Positions 30,337 through 38,050 of a stretch of DNA of 64,000 nucleotides are shown in pieces (the first letter of the stretch is position 1; each line of letters starts with the position of its first letter). The translations under genes and the position numbers were made by a program. Under the pieces are notes generated by a model, which was given only the letters and a program-made list of their open reading frames with translations, did no database searches and was not told the DNA's origin. Source of the stretch: Brevundimonas mediterranea (GTDB lineage: Bacteria; Pseudomonadota; Alphaproteobacteria; Caulobacterales; Caulobacteraceae); assembly GCF_014196125.1 (NCBI RefSeq), contig NZ_JACIDA010000003.1:186001-250000 (forward strand), given 5' to 3'.

Positions 30337-30816
30337 TTATCGCCCGCCGAGCGTGGAGCGCAGCATCCAGGCGAACTTCTCATGCGAGCCCAGGCGCTGG
30401 GTCAGCAGATCGACCGTCACGTCGTCTCCATCGCCGTCGGCCACGTCCAGAGCCGCGCGCATGGTGGCGATCAGGGTCTCATGATCGCGCATCAGCTCGC
30501 GCAGCATCTCGGGCGCGTCCTTTTCCGGGTCGCCGTCGCGGATGCTGGTCAGGTTGGCGAAGGTGCCATAGCCCTGAGGCGCGAACTCGCCCAGCGCCCG
30601 AATACGTTCGGCGATGTCGTCCAACGCCTCCCACTGGTCGCGATACTGCTGCTCCAGCAGATTGTGCAGGGCGAAGAATTCCGGCCCCCGCACGTTCCAG
30701 TGATAGCCGTGGGTCTTCAGATACACGGCGTAGGCGTCCGCGAGAACGCGCGTCAGCTGTTCGGCGACGTCGCCACGCTCGGTCTGGGACAGGCCGGTGT
30801 CGATCGTGTCAGTCAT
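30337..30816 (-). CDS. dps: Dps-family DNA-binding ferritin-like protein
   Basis: This 159-residue four-helix bundle forms dodecamers that store iron and protect DNA from oxidative damage. The ferroxidase motifs are present: KTHGYHWNVRGPEF in helix A, then EQQYRDQWEALDDIAERIRAL in helix B. RLGSHEKFAWMLRS is the C-terminal signature. ATG 30816 has GGAG seven bases upstream; ATG 30828 is less well placed. It is divergent from the hybrid kinase gene. No stress-sigma promoter was found for dps itself, although a perfect one faces the kinase. Confidence 0.93.
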   Translation of the reverse strand: MTDTIDTGLSQTERGDVAEQLTRVLADAYAVYLKTHGYHWNVRGPEFFALHNLLEQQYRDQWEALDDIAERIRALGEFAPQGYGTFANLTSIRDGDPEKDAPEMLRELMRDHETLIATMRAALDVADGDGDDVTVDLLTQRLGSHEKFAWMLRSTLGGR

Positions 30817-30877
30817 GTTGCGCTCCATGGGGTGATTAACTTTACGCCGGCGCGGGTCCGGTCGAATATGGCTGTCA

Positions 30878-30902
30878 GGAACGCGAAGCGCGAGCGAGCG
30901 TT
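30878..30902 (+). promoter_or_regulatory. General stress (EcfG/SigT-type) promoter for the hybrid kinase gene
   Basis: GGAAC at 30878-30882 and CGTT at 30899-30902 are separated by exactly 16 bases. This is the known consensus of the alphaproteobacterial general stress sigma factor. The element points to the hybrid histidine kinase, whose ATG lies 48 bases beyond the -10. Confidence 0.75.
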
Positions 30903-30950
30903 GCATGAACAAGCGTCACTTTAGAACGACGCGTCGGGAGCGGGCGAAGC

Positions 30951-33900
30951 ATGGACCCAGCCGTGGTCTTCAGGCGACTTCGGGACGCCGACGGCGGTCT
31001 GCTGGCGCTCGCCCGGCTCAAGCCGGGTTCGGTCTGGACCCGGATTTTCATCGGACTGATCGGGGCCGGCGCCGCCCTGTTGCTGCGCGCAGCCGGAGCG
31101 GCCTTCTACGGCGAAATCACCGGCTTCATGATCCTTCTGCCGGGCGTCATCCTGGCGGCCTTGGCGGGGGGCAGGCTGTCAGGCGTCACGGCGCTGACCG
31201 CATGCCTGGTCGGGGGCTGGACCCTGGTGATCCTGAGCAGCGGGTCCGGTCCGGGGATGCTTCCCGGTCTCAATATCGTCGCGACCTTTAACTTCATCGT
31301 GGTCGGCCTGTTCTGCGCCTGGCTGGGCGCCTCCCTGCGCGGCGCGCTGGCGCGGCTGGATGCGGTCGTCTCGGCGCTGTCCCTGTCCAACGCGCGCATC
31401 GACGAGACCGAAGGACGGTTGCAGATCGTCAGCGAACTGGCCCCCGTCATGCTCTGGATGACAGACGAGACCGGCCGCGTCATCCATCTGAACAACGACC
31501 AGCGCCTGTTCTGGGGCGGGCTGGACGATCCCAGCGATTTCGACGCAGACGCCTTCCTTCACCCGGACGACCGGGACCATGTGCTGTCCGTCTGCCGTCA
31601 GGCTGATCGGGACCATGTCGCCTATGTCGTCGAGGGGCGTCACCGTCGCCACGACGGCGAATGGCGCGTCCTGCGCAGCGAAGCCCGGCCTCGTCTGAAC
31701 GCCGACGGCCGCTTCATGGGCATGATCGGGGTCAACATCGACGTCACCGAGGCCCGCGCCGCCGAGGCCGCCCTGCGCGACAGCGAAACCCGGTTCCGTC
31801 TTCTGGCGGACACGGCCCCTTCGCCCATCTGGCTGACGGATGTCGATGGCGCGGTCGAGTTCGCCAATATCGCCCTGACCGAATTCTACGGCGGCACGGC
31901 CGCCTCCCTGAGCGGCCACGGCTGGAAACAGACCATCCATCCCGACGATCAGCCGCAGGTCGAGGCCGCCCAGGCCGCAGCCCGGCCTAATCTTCGCCCC
32001 TATGGGTTCGAGGCTCGGTTCCGGCGTCACGACGGGGCGTGGCGCTGGATGCGCGTCGCCGTGGAGCCGCGCTTTGACAAGGCCGGCGTCTTTCTCGGCT
32101 ATGCCGGCATCTCCTTCGACACCACCGAGAACCGTGAGGCGCTGGAGACCGCCGCCCGCGCGGAACGGCAGCAGGCTTTCCTTCTGGGCCTCAGCGACCG
32201 GCTGCGCGATCTGTCCGATCCCGGTCTCATCATGAGCGAGGTCGAGGCGTCGATCGGACGTCTGATCTCGGCCGACCGTGTCGGCTACGGCGAGATCGAT
32301 CCGGACACCGGCCTCATCTCAGTGACCGGCCAGTGGGCCGCCGACGACGGGGCCGTTCGGGACAGGATCAGCCTTGACGCCTTTGGCGAGGGCCTGATCG
32401 CCGACTTGGCCCAGGGCCGCACCGTCCGGATCGACGACGTGTACGAGGATCCGCGCACCGCCGAGGCCGCGGACGCCTTCGACGCCATCGGGACTCGCGC
32501 CCTGATCCGTGCGCCCTTGATCCGCGCGGGCCGTCTGCGCGCCTTCCTGTTTGTCCACGCCTCTGGTCCCCGTCGATGGACCGAGGCCGAGGCGCGCCTT
32601 CTGGAAGAGGTCGCCGCCCGCACCTGGACCGAAATCGAGCGCGCCCGCGCCGAGATCCAGACCCGCGAGAGCGAGCAGAGGTTCCGGGCCATCGCCGATA
32701 CGGCGCCGGTGCTGATCTGGGTCACTGATCAGGATCGCCAGCGCTCCTTCGTCAACCAGGCCTATGTCGACTTCTTCGGCGCCGACTATGAATCGGCGCG
32801 GGCCGCAGACTGGCGTTCGTCCCTCCATCCCGACGACGTCGACCGCATCGTCCAGGAATCGGCCGACGGCGAGGCGACCGGCCAGCCCTTTTCCATGGAG
32901 GCCCGCTATCGTCGCCATGACGGCGAATGGCGCTGGCTCAAGTCCTTTTCGCGTCCCCGCCTGACGGGACAGGCGGTGGTCGGTTTCGTCGGCGTCGCCT
33001 TCGACGTCACCGACATGCGCGAGGCCCAGGCGCGGCTGACCGAATCGGAAATCCGCTTCCGCACGGTCGCCGACAGCGCCCCGGCCCTGATCTGGATGAC
33101 CGACGCCACGCCGTCGATCATCTTCGGCAACAAACGCTATCGCATCTTTTGCGGCATCCGTTCGAACCGGCAGTTGGCCGACGCCTGGCGGCGCCTGATC
33201 CATCCAGACGACGAGACGGTGTTCGACGCCGCCTTCGCCCGCGCCTTCCAGGCCCGGGACCGGTTCGAGGCGCTCAGCCGGGTCAATCATCCCACGCTGG
33301 GCCTGCGATGGATCCGCACCGAGGGCGTGCCGCGCTTCGACGCCTCGGGCGTCTTCCAGGGCTATGTCGGCGCCAGCCTGGACGTCACCGACGCCAAACG
33401 GGCCGAGGACGACCTGAAACGCATCAATGAGTTGCTCGAGGACCGGGTGGCCGAGGCCCTGACGGAAAAGGCCGCCGCCGAAGCCCACCTGATGCATACC
33501 CAGCGGATGGAGGCCGTGGGCCGGCTGACCGGAGGCGTGGCCCACGACTTCAACAATCTGCTGACGGTCGTCATCGGGGCCCTGGACATCATCCTGCGCT
33601 CGGACGACCCGGCCAAGAAGAAGAAGCTGGGCGAGGCCGCCCTGGCCGCCGCTCGGCGCGGCGAGAGCCTGACCCACCAGTTGCTGGCCTTCTCGCGCCG
33701 CCAGGCCCTGCGCCCCGAAGCCATCGACCTGAACGGCCTGATCCGCGAGGGCGAGCCCCTGCTGCGTCGCGCCGTCGGCGAGGCGGTCGACTTCAAGGTC
33801 AAGCTGAAGCGCGGGGGCGTCCGCGCGAACGTGGATCCGGCCCAGTTCGAGGCCGCCCTGCTGAATCTGATCGTCAACGCCCGCGACGCCCTGGGCGACG

Positions 33901-34688
33901 TCACCGGCGGCCCCATGCGCGACGGCGCCCCAATGGGCGCTCCCCCGGCCGCGCAGGTCCGCGAGGGAGCGAGGATCACCGTCCAGACGATGACCTGTTC
34001 GGTCGAACGCGGTCAGGTCGCCGAACTGGCGCCCGGCGACTATGTCTGCGTGTCGGTGTCGGACAACGGATCCGGCATGCCGGCCGAGGTCATCGACCGC
34101 GTCTTCGAACCCTTCTTCACGACCAAACCCGTCGGCAAGGGCACGGGACTGGGGCTCAGCCAGGTCTATGGCTTCGCACGCCAGTCGGGCGGCGGGGTCC
34201 ATATCGCCTCCACGGTCGGGCGCGGGTCCGAAATCCGTCTCTATCTGCCGCCCCTCCAGCCCCAGGAGACCGCGCCCCCCGCCCCCGTTCCCGTCAGCGC
34301 GGACGTCGCCTTCGCCAAGGGCGGCCGCATGCTTCTGGTCGAGGACGACGCCAGCGTTGCGGCCGTGGCTCTGGATCTTCTGGAGAGTTTCGGCCTCCAA
34401 GTGGTGCTGGCCGAAAGCGGTCCCGACGCCTTAAAGGCGCTACAGGCGGCGCGCTTCGACATCATGCTGACCGACATCGTCATGCCGGGCGGCATGAGCG
34501 GCGTCGATCTGGCCCGGCAGGCGGCCCGAGACTGGCCGGACATGCGCATCGCCCTGACCTCGGGCTATGTCGGCGACGACGTGGACCAGGTTCTGGCCGA
34601 CACCCCCTGGCCCTTCCTGCGCAAACCCTATTCGACGGACCAGTTGCGCAGCATCATCGACGGCCGCGCCGCGCTTCCCGCCGAATAG
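30951..34688 (+). CDS. Membrane-anchored four-PAS/GAF hybrid sensor histidine kinase
   Basis: This 1245-residue hybrid kinase starts with a hydrophobic region of three to four membrane segments (about 28-130). Two PAS domains follow (about 155-265 and 280-390), then a GAF domain (about 410-560) and two more PAS domains (about 575-685 and 700-810). A short coiled coil leads to a HisKA domain with GGVAHDFNNLLTVV and phospho-acceptor His865. The ATPase domain has LNLIVNARDALGD, SDNGSGMP and GKGTGLGLSQVYGF. A C-terminal receiver has Asp1175 in MLTDIVMPGG. The PAS ends all read DVT or DTT. The architecture suggests integration of several signals. A stress-type promoter precedes it. Confidence 0.95.
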   Translation: MDPAVVFRRLRDADGGLLALARLKPGSVWTRIFIGLIGAGAALLLRAAGAAFYGEITGFMILLPGVILAALAGGRLSGVTALTACLVGGWTLVILSSGSGPGMLPGLNIVATFNFIVVGLFCAWLGASLRGALARLDAVVSALSLSNARIDETEGRLQIVSELAPVMLWMTDETGRVIHLNNDQRLFWGGLDDPSDFDADAFLHPDDRDHVLSVCRQADRDHVAYVVEGRHRRHDGEWRVLRSEARPRLNADGRFMGMIGVNIDVTEARAAEAALRDSETRFRLLADTAPSPIWLTDVDGAVEFANIALTEFYGGTAASLSGHGWKQTIHPDDQPQVEAAQAAARPNLRPYGFEARFRRHDGAWRWMRVAVEPRFDKAGVFLGYAGISFDTTENREALETAARAERQQAFLLGLSDRLRDLSDPGLIMSEVEASIGRLISADRVGYGEIDPDTGLISVTGQWAADDGAVRDRISLDAFGEGLIADLAQGRTVRIDDVYEDPRTAEAADAFDAIGTRALIRAPLIRAGRLRAFLFVHASGPRRWTEAEARLLEEVAARTWTEIERARAEIQTRESEQRFRAIADTAPVLIWVTDQDRQRSFVNQAYVDFFGADYESARAADWRSSLHPDDVDRIVQESADGEATGQPFSMEARYRRHDGEWRWLKSFSRPRLTGQAVVGFVGVAFDVTDMREAQARLTESEIRFRTVADSAPALIWMTDATPSIIFGNKRYRIFCGIRSNRQLADAWRRLIHPDDETVFDAAFARAFQARDRFEALSRVNHPTLGLRWIRTEGVPRFDASGVFQGYVGASLDVTDAKRAEDDLKRINELLEDRVAEALTEKAAAEAHLMHTQRMEAVGRLTGGVAHDFNNLLTVVIGALDIILRSDDPAKKKKLGEAALAAARRGESLTHQLLAFSRRQALRPEAIDLNGLIREGEPLLRRAVGEAVDFKVKLKRGGVRANVDPAQFEAALLNLIVNARDALGDVTGGPMRDGAPMGAPPAAQVREGARITVQTMTCSVERGQVAELAPGDYVCVSVSDNGSGMPAEVIDRVFEPFFTTKPVGKGTGLGLSQVYGFARQSGGGVHIASTVGRGSEIRLYLPPLQPQETAPPAPVPVSADVAFAKGGRMLLVEDDASVAAVALDLLESFGLQVVLAESGPDALKALQAARFDIMLTDIVMPGGMSGVDLARQAARDWPDMRIALTSGYVGDDVDQVLADTPWPFLRKPYSTDQLRSIIDGRAALPAE

Positions 34689-34707
34689 GCCCGGCCGCCG
34701 GCCAAAG

Positions 34708-34736
34708 AAAAACGCGCCGCAGAAACCCGCGACGCG
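34708..34736 (-). terminator. Intrinsic terminator of the DUF6481 gene
   Basis: On the minus strand CGCG-T-CGC pairs with GCG-G-CGCG (one T-G wobble) around an 8-base loop and is followed by TTTTT. It lies 30 bases past the DUF6481 stop and is well placed to stop that transcript before it runs into the convergent kinase gene. Confidence 0.7.
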
Positions 34737-34765
34737 TCGATCTTCAGTGCAGAGCCTTGAGAGGC

Positions 34766-35122
34766 TTAGCGACGCGCCTTGCGGGCGGCGTAGCGGGCGT
34801 CGCGCTTGGCCTTCTGCTCTTCCTTGGTCAGTTGTTTACGCGCCTTGCGGTCGGCGCGCTTCTCGGCTTCGACAGCTTCCTGGGCTTCGAGATCGGCGGC
34901 CATGCGGGCTGCATCCTTCTCGGCCTTTTCACGGCGCTGCTCGGCCTTGGCCAACTCGTGCTGCTGGCGCAGGGCTTCCTTCTCGGCGGCGCGCTTTTCA
35001 GCCAGACGTTCGAATTCAGGGTCGGGCGCAGCAACCTTAGGCTTGAATTTGGCGAGCAGGGCCTTTTTGGCCTCCTGCTGGGCGGTAATGCGGTCGGAAA
35101 ATCCGGTCTTCAGATCTTTCAT
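34766..35122 (-). CDS. DUF6481 family protein, charged coiled coil
   Basis: This 118-residue, almost wholly helical protein is rich in lysine, arginine, glutamate and alanine. It begins MKDLKTGFSDRITAQQEAKK, and FKPKVAAPDPEFERLAEKRA matches the DUF6481 family pattern. The remainder is a continuous basic coiled coil ending YAARKARR. It has no export signal. The function is unknown; composition would suit binding of nucleic acid or ribosomes, but that is speculation. An AAGGA ribosome site precedes ATG 35122, and a terminator lies downstream. Confidence 0.8.
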   Translation of the reverse strand: MKDLKTGFSDRITAQQEAKKALLAKFKPKVAAPDPEFERLAEKRAAEKEALRQQHELAKAEQRREKAEKDAARMAADLEAQEAVEAEKRADRKARKQLTKEEQKAKRDARYAARKARR

Positions 35123-35354
35123 GCGAAAGCGTCAGGGTTCCTTGTGAACAGCCAGGGGCGGCTATCGGGGATCAGGCGGCGACGAAGAAACGCACGGCCA
35201 GAAGCGGGCCGCACAAAGCCGATACGCGCGCCAAAAGCAAGGTTCACCGCAGCGAAATCGGACGGACGCACGATTTGATGCGCATATGCCGCGCATCGCC
35301 CGTCCAGTGATGCAGATAGGTCGCGCCCCAGTCGAAACAAGGGCGCGACGCATT

Positions 35355-35540
35355 CTAGTTGGGCTTCTGGGCCTGGCCGACGACGGCCCCGGCGGCGCCG
35401 CCGACAGCCGCGCCGACCGGTCCGCCGACGACAGCGCCGGCCACCGCGCCGCTCGCCGCCTTCTGTTCGATCGTGGTTCCGCAGGCGGCCAGGGCCAAGG
35501 TCGCGGCGGCGACAGCCGCCATCACAAGGGGTCTCGACAT
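35355..35540 (-). CDS. Small glycine-zipper lipoprotein
   Basis: This 61-residue precursor has a short signal peptide and a lipobox LALAAC, so it should be lipidated at the cysteine near residue 19. The mature part holds a glycine-zipper segment (GAVAGAVVGGPVGAAVGGAA), as in osmotically induced lipoproteins of the outer membrane. ATG 35540 has GGAGAG just upstream; a TTG at 35555 overlaps that site and is rejected. A perfect GGAAC-N16-CGTT element lies 28-52 bases upstream, so induction by general stress is likely. Confidence 0.8.
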   Translation of the reverse strand: MSRPLVMAAVAAATLALAACGTTIEQKAASGAVAGAVVGGPVGAAVGGAAGAVVGQAQKPN

Positions 35541-35878
35541 GGGGCTTCTCTCCAAAGGTCACGCTTCAACGCGACCGCAACGCGCAGGTTCCCTCCCCGG
35601 TGGCAAGTCGCGAATACGCCCTCTGATCGCAAAATGAACAGAACCCGGCATACGCTTTAGCTGATATCGCAGGCTGTCACATTTGCGAATGAAGACCTAC
35701 TGCAATAAAATACAGTATTCGTCGTCACGACTGTCACATTCCAGCCCGGATTGTCATCCCCCCCGTGCGATACAGTGAAAATACCTAATCGTTTCGACGC
35801 CTTAACCGCAGGCTTGCGAATCAGCCACATTCAGGTCACAAACTTCGCTATATAGGCCCGTCCTCGACGTCGGGCACA
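35541..35878. promoter_or_regulatory. Divergent promoter region between lipoprotein and SleB-like gene
   Basis: No gene is seen in these 338 bases. The left part carries the stress promoter of the lipoprotein. The rest is AT-richer and probably holds the promoter of the SleB-like gene: TATATA occurs at 35851-35856 after CAGGTCACAAAC. An inverted repeat TACTG/CAGTA lies near 35699-35718. Two copies of CTGTCACATT-like sequence lie near 35670 and 35730. Confidence 0.45.
35568..35592 (-). promoter_or_regulatory. General stress (EcfG/SigT-type) promoter for the lipoprotein gene
   Basis: Read on the minus strand, GGAAC (35592-35588) and CGTT (35571-35568) are separated by exactly 16 bases, a perfect match to the general stress sigma consensus. 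The start codon of the glycine-zipper lipoprotein lies 27 bases further on. Confidence 0.75.
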
Positions 35879-37144
35879 GTGAGCCGAGCGTTGAACGCAG
35901 TTGGAACGCGACCGTCAGAGTCGCCCAGCAGGCGAGACTACCCGGGGGCAGCGTTTCTCGCCCTGCTGAACAGGACTAACTCGTTGTCGCATTCCTCTCA
36001 GACGCGCGCCGCGTCGCGCGCCGATCGTGTGGCGAAGATCAAGCCCATGACGGCTGCAGCGGCCTTTGGCGGTCTGGTGGGACTGGCGATCGGCGGCGCC
36101 TATCTGGGCGGAACCTTGGCGCAGGCGAATACGCTGCGCGCCCAAGCCGAACGGATTCAGGGCGCCACCGCCGCCGGCTTCACCGAAGAAGCGCTCTCGG
36201 CCGCCGCCGGCGGCCTGGACGCCAGCGCGCTCTCGATCGCACGTCGACACGATCCCTACACCAGCGCGGGCGCCGCCCAGCGCGACCGCCAGGCGGAACT
36301 CCTGGCCGCCCGCCTCGACCAGTTGAACGACAACCGCGACCCGAACCTGCGTCGCGCCAATCTGACCACGCCGGTCGGCGCCAAGCCGTTCCGCATGGCC
36401 AACGCCCTGGACGCCAGCCGCGATCTCGATTGCCTGACCCAGGTCGTCTATTATGAAGCCCGTGGCGAAGGCCGCGACGGCATGCAGGCAGTGGCCCAGG
36501 TGGTCCTGAACCGCGTCCGCCACCCCGCATTCCCCAAGACCATCTGCGGCGTCGTCTATCAGGGCGCCGCGCGCCGCACCGGCTGCCAGTTCTCGTTCAC
36601 CTGCAACGGCGCGATGCGCGGTCGGGTCAACTCGACGGCCTGGAACCGCGCCAAGAGCATCGCCTCGGGCGCTCTGTCGGGATCGGTCTATTCGGCCGTC
36701 GGCAACGCCACCCACTTCCACACCACCGGCGTGTCGCCGGTGTGGCGCAACTCTCTGATCCGGGTGAACCAGGTCGGAAGCCATCTCTTCTATCGCTTCG
36801 GCGGACGTTCGGGCGCCAGCGGGGCCTTCACCTACGCCGCCCGGCCCTCGACCTCGGGCGACCAGCCCCGCCTGATCCAGGCCGGGCTCGATCCGGTCGA
36901 GGCCGCACGCCAGGCCGGCCAGGCCGTGGCCTATTCCCTGGTCCTGGCCCAGGAAGGCCTGACCGCGCCGGAACCGACCGCCCTGGCGCCCCAGCCGCGC
37001 CCGCAGACGACGCCTCAAGCCGAAACGACCGCGCCGCGCGCCCAGCCCGCGTCGCAGCCGGCCAACCAAGCCGCCGCCCGCACGGCTCGGCCCGTGTCCA
37101 CCTCCGCCAAGGTCGAGGTCACGAACGCTTCCAACCCGGTCTGA
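35879..37144 (+). CDS. SleB-like cell wall hydrolase (second paralogue)
   Basis: This 421-residue protein has a basic N-terminus and a hydrophobic, glycine-rich segment (AAAAFGGLVGLAIGGAYLGG) at about 57-80 acting as anchor. A linker follows, then a SleB domain at about 183-310. Its motifs CLTQVVYYEARGEGRDGMQA, AQVVLNRVRHPAFPKTICG, TGCQFSFTCNGAM and ATHFHTTGVSPVW match the other copy at 29141-30238 block for block. The tail is proline/alanine/glutamine-rich and disordered. It is predicted to cut peptidoglycan. The GTG at 35879 is uncertain, and a later start nearer the anchor is possible. Confidence 0.88.
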   Translation: MSRALNAVGTRPSESPSRRDYPGAAFLALLNRTNSLSHSSQTRAASRADRVAKIKPMTAAAAFGGLVGLAIGGAYLGGTLAQANTLRAQAERIQGATAAGFTEEALSAAAGGLDASALSIARRHDPYTSAGAAQRDRQAELLAARLDQLNDNRDPNLRRANLTTPVGAKPFRMANALDASRDLDCLTQVVYYEARGEGRDGMQAVAQVVLNRVRHPAFPKTICGVVYQGAARRTGCQFSFTCNGAMRGRVNSTAWNRAKSIASGALSGSVYSAVGNATHFHTTGVSPVWRNSLIRVNQVGSHLFYRFGGRSGASGAFTYAARPSTSGDQPRLIQAGLDPVEAARQAGQAVAYSLVLAQEGLTAPEPTALAPQPRPQTTPQAETTAPRAQPASQPANQAAARTARPVSTSAKVEVTNASNPV

Positions 37145-37151
37145 TCGCAGC

Positions 37152-37179
37152 CGGGAGCGTCTTTTCGAAGCCGCTCCCG
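37152..37179 (+). terminator. Hairpin between SleB-like gene and nadC
   Basis: CGGGAGCG and CGCTCCCG form a perfect 8-bp stem with a 12-base loop, 7 bases after the SleB-like stop and 10 bases before the convergent nadC stop. No T-run follows on either strand, so it is a hairpin at a convergent junction rather than a proven intrinsic terminator. Confidence 0.4.
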
Positions 37180-37189
37180 CGCTACGCCC

Positions 37190-38050
37190 TCACAGCGCGT
37201 CCAGTCCGATGTCCAGCACCGGCGCGGAATGGGTCAGGGCGCCGACCGAGATCACGTCCACCCCGGTCTCGGCGATGCCCCGCACGGTTGTCAGATTAAC
37301 CCCGCCCGAAGCTTCCAGCGTCAGCCGCCCCGCGACCCGCGCCACGGCGGTCTTCAGGTCCTCCAGGCCGAAGTTGTCCAACATGACCACGTCCGGCGCC
37401 ACGCCCTCGGCGATCAGGCCCAGCACGGCGTCCAGCTGATCCAGCCCGTCCACCTCGACCTCGACCTTCATCAGATGAGGGGCGAAGGCCTTGGCCCGGC
37501 GCACCGCCTCGGCCACGCCGCCGCACACGGCGACGTGGTTGTCCTTGATCAGGATGGCGTCATCCAGGCCGAAGCGATGGTTCATCCCCCCGCCGCACGC
37601 CACGGCATGTTTCTCCAGCGCCCGCAGGCCCGGCGTGGTCTTCCTCGTATCTGCGATCCGCGCCTTGGTCCCGTCCACCGCCTGAACATAGGCCTGCGTC
37701 AGGGTCGCCACGCCGCTCAGCCGCCCGACTAGGTTCAGCGCCGTCCGTTCAGCCGACAGAAACGCCCGCGCCTCGGCCTCGACCACCGCCAGCACCGCCC
37801 CGGCCTCGAAGGCCGCGCCGTCCTTGAGCCGCAGATCGACCGACGCCTTCGGATCCATGGCCAGCACCGCCAGCCGTACGCAGTCGATTCCCGCCAATAC
37901 GCCGGGCTTGCGCGCCACAAAGCCCGCCTTCATCCGCGCGTCTGCGGGAATACAGGCCATGGCCGTCACATCGCCCGCCCGGCCCAGATCCTCGGCCAGG
38001 GCCATCCGCACGACCGGCTCGATCAGCACATCCGGCAAGGACCGGCTCAC
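37190..38050 (-). CDS. nadC: Nicotinate-nucleotide pyrophosphorylase (carboxylating)
   Basis: This 286-residue quinolinate phosphoribosyltransferase converts quinolinate and PRPP to nicotinate mononucleotide. Visible family marks are ALAEDLGRAGDVT, the RTALNLVGRLSGVATLT block, KARIADTRKTTPGLRALEK and LIKDNHVAVCGG. VEVEVDGLDQLDAVL, VMLDNFGLEDLK and LEASGGVNLTTVRG follow. Its ATG overlaps the nadB stop by four bases (ATGA). It is the last gene of the nadA, protease, nadB, nadC run. Confidence 0.97.
   Translation of the reverse strand: MSRSLPDVLIEPVVRMALAEDLGRAGDVTAMACIPADARMKAGFVARKPGVLAGIDCVRLAVLAMDPKASVDLRLKDGAAFEAGAVLAVVEAEARAFLSAERTALNLVGRLSGVATLTQAYVQAVDGTKARIADTRKTTPGLRALEKHAVACGGGMNHRFGLDDAILIKDNHVAVCGGVAEAVRRAKAFAPHLMKVEVEVDGLDQLDAVLGLIAEGVAPDVVMLDNFGLEDLKTAVARVAGRLTLEASGGVNLTTVRGIAETGVDVISVGALTHSAPVLDIGLDAL

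Noticed and set aside
32319..34400. A 693-codon frame antisense to the hybrid kinase
   Set aside because: Shadow of the multi-PAS kinase, with low-complexity sequence.
35162..35353. A 63-codon minus-strand frame between the DUF6481 and lipoprotein genes
   Set aside because: Arg/Cys-rich composition typical of random GC-rich frames; no ribosome site.
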